Source: Sedimentisphaerales bacterium (lineage in GTDB: Bacteria > Planctomycetota > Phycisphaerae > Sedimentisphaerales > Anaerobacaceae). From it: a stretch of DNA of 14,460 nt. Within the stretch, counting starts at the first letter, position 1. The number at the start of each line of letters is the position of its first letter. A model generated the notes under the pieces. That model saw nothing but the letters and a program-made list of their open reading frames with translations. It was not told the DNA's origin and did no database searches. Position numbers and translations under genes: made by a program. Where the stretch lies: contig JAFGTU010000296.1 of NCBI GenBank assembly GCA_016933985.1, positions 1-14,460 of the forward strand, read 5' to 3'. Positions 13,500 through 14,460 of the stretch are shown one piece after another.

Positions 13500-13525
13500 C
13501 CGCAACCGCCTCGGCAGCGTTGCGG
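13500..13525. promoter_or_regulatory. Hairpin in the divergent GH43 / oxidoreductase intergenic region
   Basis: CCGCAAC (13500-13506) and GTTGCGG (13519-13525) form a seven-pair stem with a 12-base loop, followed on the plus strand by GCTTTTCC. It lies in the leader of the GH43 gene, 23 bases before its start. It might attenuate or terminate antisense transcription. The rest of 13478-13674 must contain divergent promoters, but I found no convincing -35/-10 pair. Confidence 0.35.
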
Positions 13526-13674
13526 GCTTTTCCCCATAGAATACCGAGTCCCGCCCGCGAATTCAAACCTGTAACTTTCGGGCCGCGCTTGCTTGTGTTC
13601 AGTGGATGGGCTACCATGACGCCGTTGAAGCTGTAAGTTGTATCGGACTGAATCTGATTGTTATGGAGGCAAGA

Positions 13675-14460
13675 ATGGACCGTCGAGATTTCTCGAAACA
13701 GGGCCTGCTGCTCGGCCTTGGCGTTTTGGCAGGCAGCACAAAAGGCAATCAAAGAAGCGCCGTGAACCAACGGGGAGAATACTACACCGAGCCGCCGAAG
13801 AATCTGCCCGTTAGAAGATTCGATGTCGTCGTCGCCGGAGCGGGCACGGCAGGCGTTGTCGCCGCCTTGGCCGCCGCACGAAACGGCGCCAGGACAATAC
13901 TGATCGAGTGGAAAGGGTATCCGGGGGGCACGGCCACCGAAGGGGGCACGGCGCTCCACAGCTTCTACAACCTCTGGAAGGCATTCCCAGGAGTCGAGAA
14001 ACGCCAGGTCGTTAAAGGAATTCCACAGCAAATAGTTGATCGGCTGATTAAAGTCGGCGGAACATCCGGCCACGCAGAGATGTCTATCGGTTTCAATTAC
14101 GATTCGGTCTGCACGGCCGTTGACGTCGAGATGTATAAGCTCGTCACCTTCGAGATGCTTGTAGAGGCCGGCGTCAATGTCTGCGTCAATACGATTGTCG
14201 CCGGGGCCATTATGGACGGCTCGCGAATCAGGGGCGTCATTGCCGAGAGCCGCTCGGGCCGAGAGGCGATTTACGCCAGGTCCTTCGTCGATTGCACCGC
14301 CTACGGAGACCTTGCAGCCTTCGCAGGCGCCAAATACACCGAGCCAAACGATTACGACGTCTGCAACAGTATCGGCATCGCCAACGTTAACGTCGAGAAG
14401 CTGCACGACTACCTGAAAGAGCACGACGCACTGGACCAGCGCGCCGAGGGGATGCGCAGC
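13675..14460 (+). CDS. FAD-dependent oxidoreductase, Tat-type signal (cut by window end)
   Basis: The first 262 residues of a secreted flavoprotein of the FAD_oxidored type are seen, open to the window edge. The N-terminus is a twin-arginine signal (DRRDFSK, residues 2-8, then the hydrophobic QGLLLGLGVLAGS). The dinucleotide-binding motif VVVAGAGTAGVVAALAAARNG follows from about residue 55, with IEWKGYPGGTAT as the second FAD contact. Further on, FVDCTAYGDLAAFAGA matches the conserved D-x-T-G-D-x-x-A-x-A-G element of the family, with Ala-Tyr in place of the first Gly. Planctomycetes carry many such exported paralogues of unknown substrate. GGAGG five bases upstream fixes the start. It is divergent from the GH43 gene and may be controlled with it. 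Confidence 0.88.
   Translation, partial: MDRRDFSKQGLLLGLGVLAGSTKGNQRSAVNQRGEYYTEPPKNLPVRRFDVVVAGAGTAGVVAALAAARNGARTILIEWKGYPGGTATEGGTALHSFYNLWKAFPGVEKRQVVKGIPQQIVDRLIKVGGTSGHAEMSIGFNYDSVCTAVDVEMYKLVTFEMLVEAGVNVCVNTIVAGAIMDGSRIRGVIAESRSGREAIYARSFVDCTAYGDLAAFAGAKYTEPNDYDVCNSIGIANVNVEKLHDYLKEHDALDQRAEGMRS

Noticed and set aside
13495..14424. 309-codon minus-strand ORF opposite the FAD oxidoreductase
   Set aside because: The plus strand encodes clear FAD and Tat motifs. The minus frame is mostly its complement. Only the spacer part is kept as a weak finding.

Overview
The window reads as a chromosomal segment of a planctomycete, most likely a Phycisphaerae/Sedimentisphaerales-type anaerobe or a metagenome relative. 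This is inferred, not proven. It rests on the GC-rich coding style, the many secreted polysaccharide-active enzymes, a dockerin-like tail of the NGDCEVDFDDLAQMAANW type, long intergenic spaces full of short palindromic repeats, and a recurrent AAACAAACCCAAT repeat that I associate from memory with these genomes. No rRNA, CRISPR array or transposase gene is visible.

Layout. Positions 2-1185: housekeeping genes, with the 3' part of xseA, xseB (both subunits of exonuclease VII) and a tRNA-Leu(UAG). The xseA-xseB gap holds a large imperfect inverted repeat. Positions 1400-1795 (minus): a small secreted protein of unknown function. Positions 2121-4360: a two-gene secreted-enzyme unit, a Tat-exported SGNH esterase lipoprotein followed by a beta-propeller protein resembling GH32/GH43 enzymes. 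Positions 4361-4833: a patchwork of nested palindromic repeats. Positions 4691-5950: a visibly AT-richer two-gene island with its own promoter, encoding a membrane/zinc-ribbon protein and a PD-(D/E)XK-like protein. Positions 5951-6082: an orphan dockerin-like gene tail directly at the end of that island. Positions 6083-6832: non-coding, repeat-rich DNA with a perfect consensus sigma70-type promoter that leads to no recognisable gene.

Positions 6833-9272: an NADP-type short-chain dehydrogenase and a secreted (alpha/alpha)6-barrel glycosidase, probably cotranscribed. A strong bidirectional terminator (9448-9483) separates them from the convergent cold-shock gene (9507-9710, minus). Next come typA/bipA (10130-11989, minus) and a secreted GH43 arabinanase-like enzyme (12176-13477, minus). 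The GH43 gene is divergent from a Tat-type FAD-dependent oxidoreductase that runs off the window end (13675-14460).

The esterase, propeller protein, glycosidase and GH43 enzyme fit a lifestyle of breaking down substituted plant or algal polysaccharides outside the cytoplasm. They sit in separate transcription units rather than in one classical utilisation locus (no SusC/SusD, transporter or dedicated regulator is seen). The best candidates for something undescribed are the AT-rich two-gene island and its junction with the dockerin remnant, and the repeat families that have colonised the spaces between genes.
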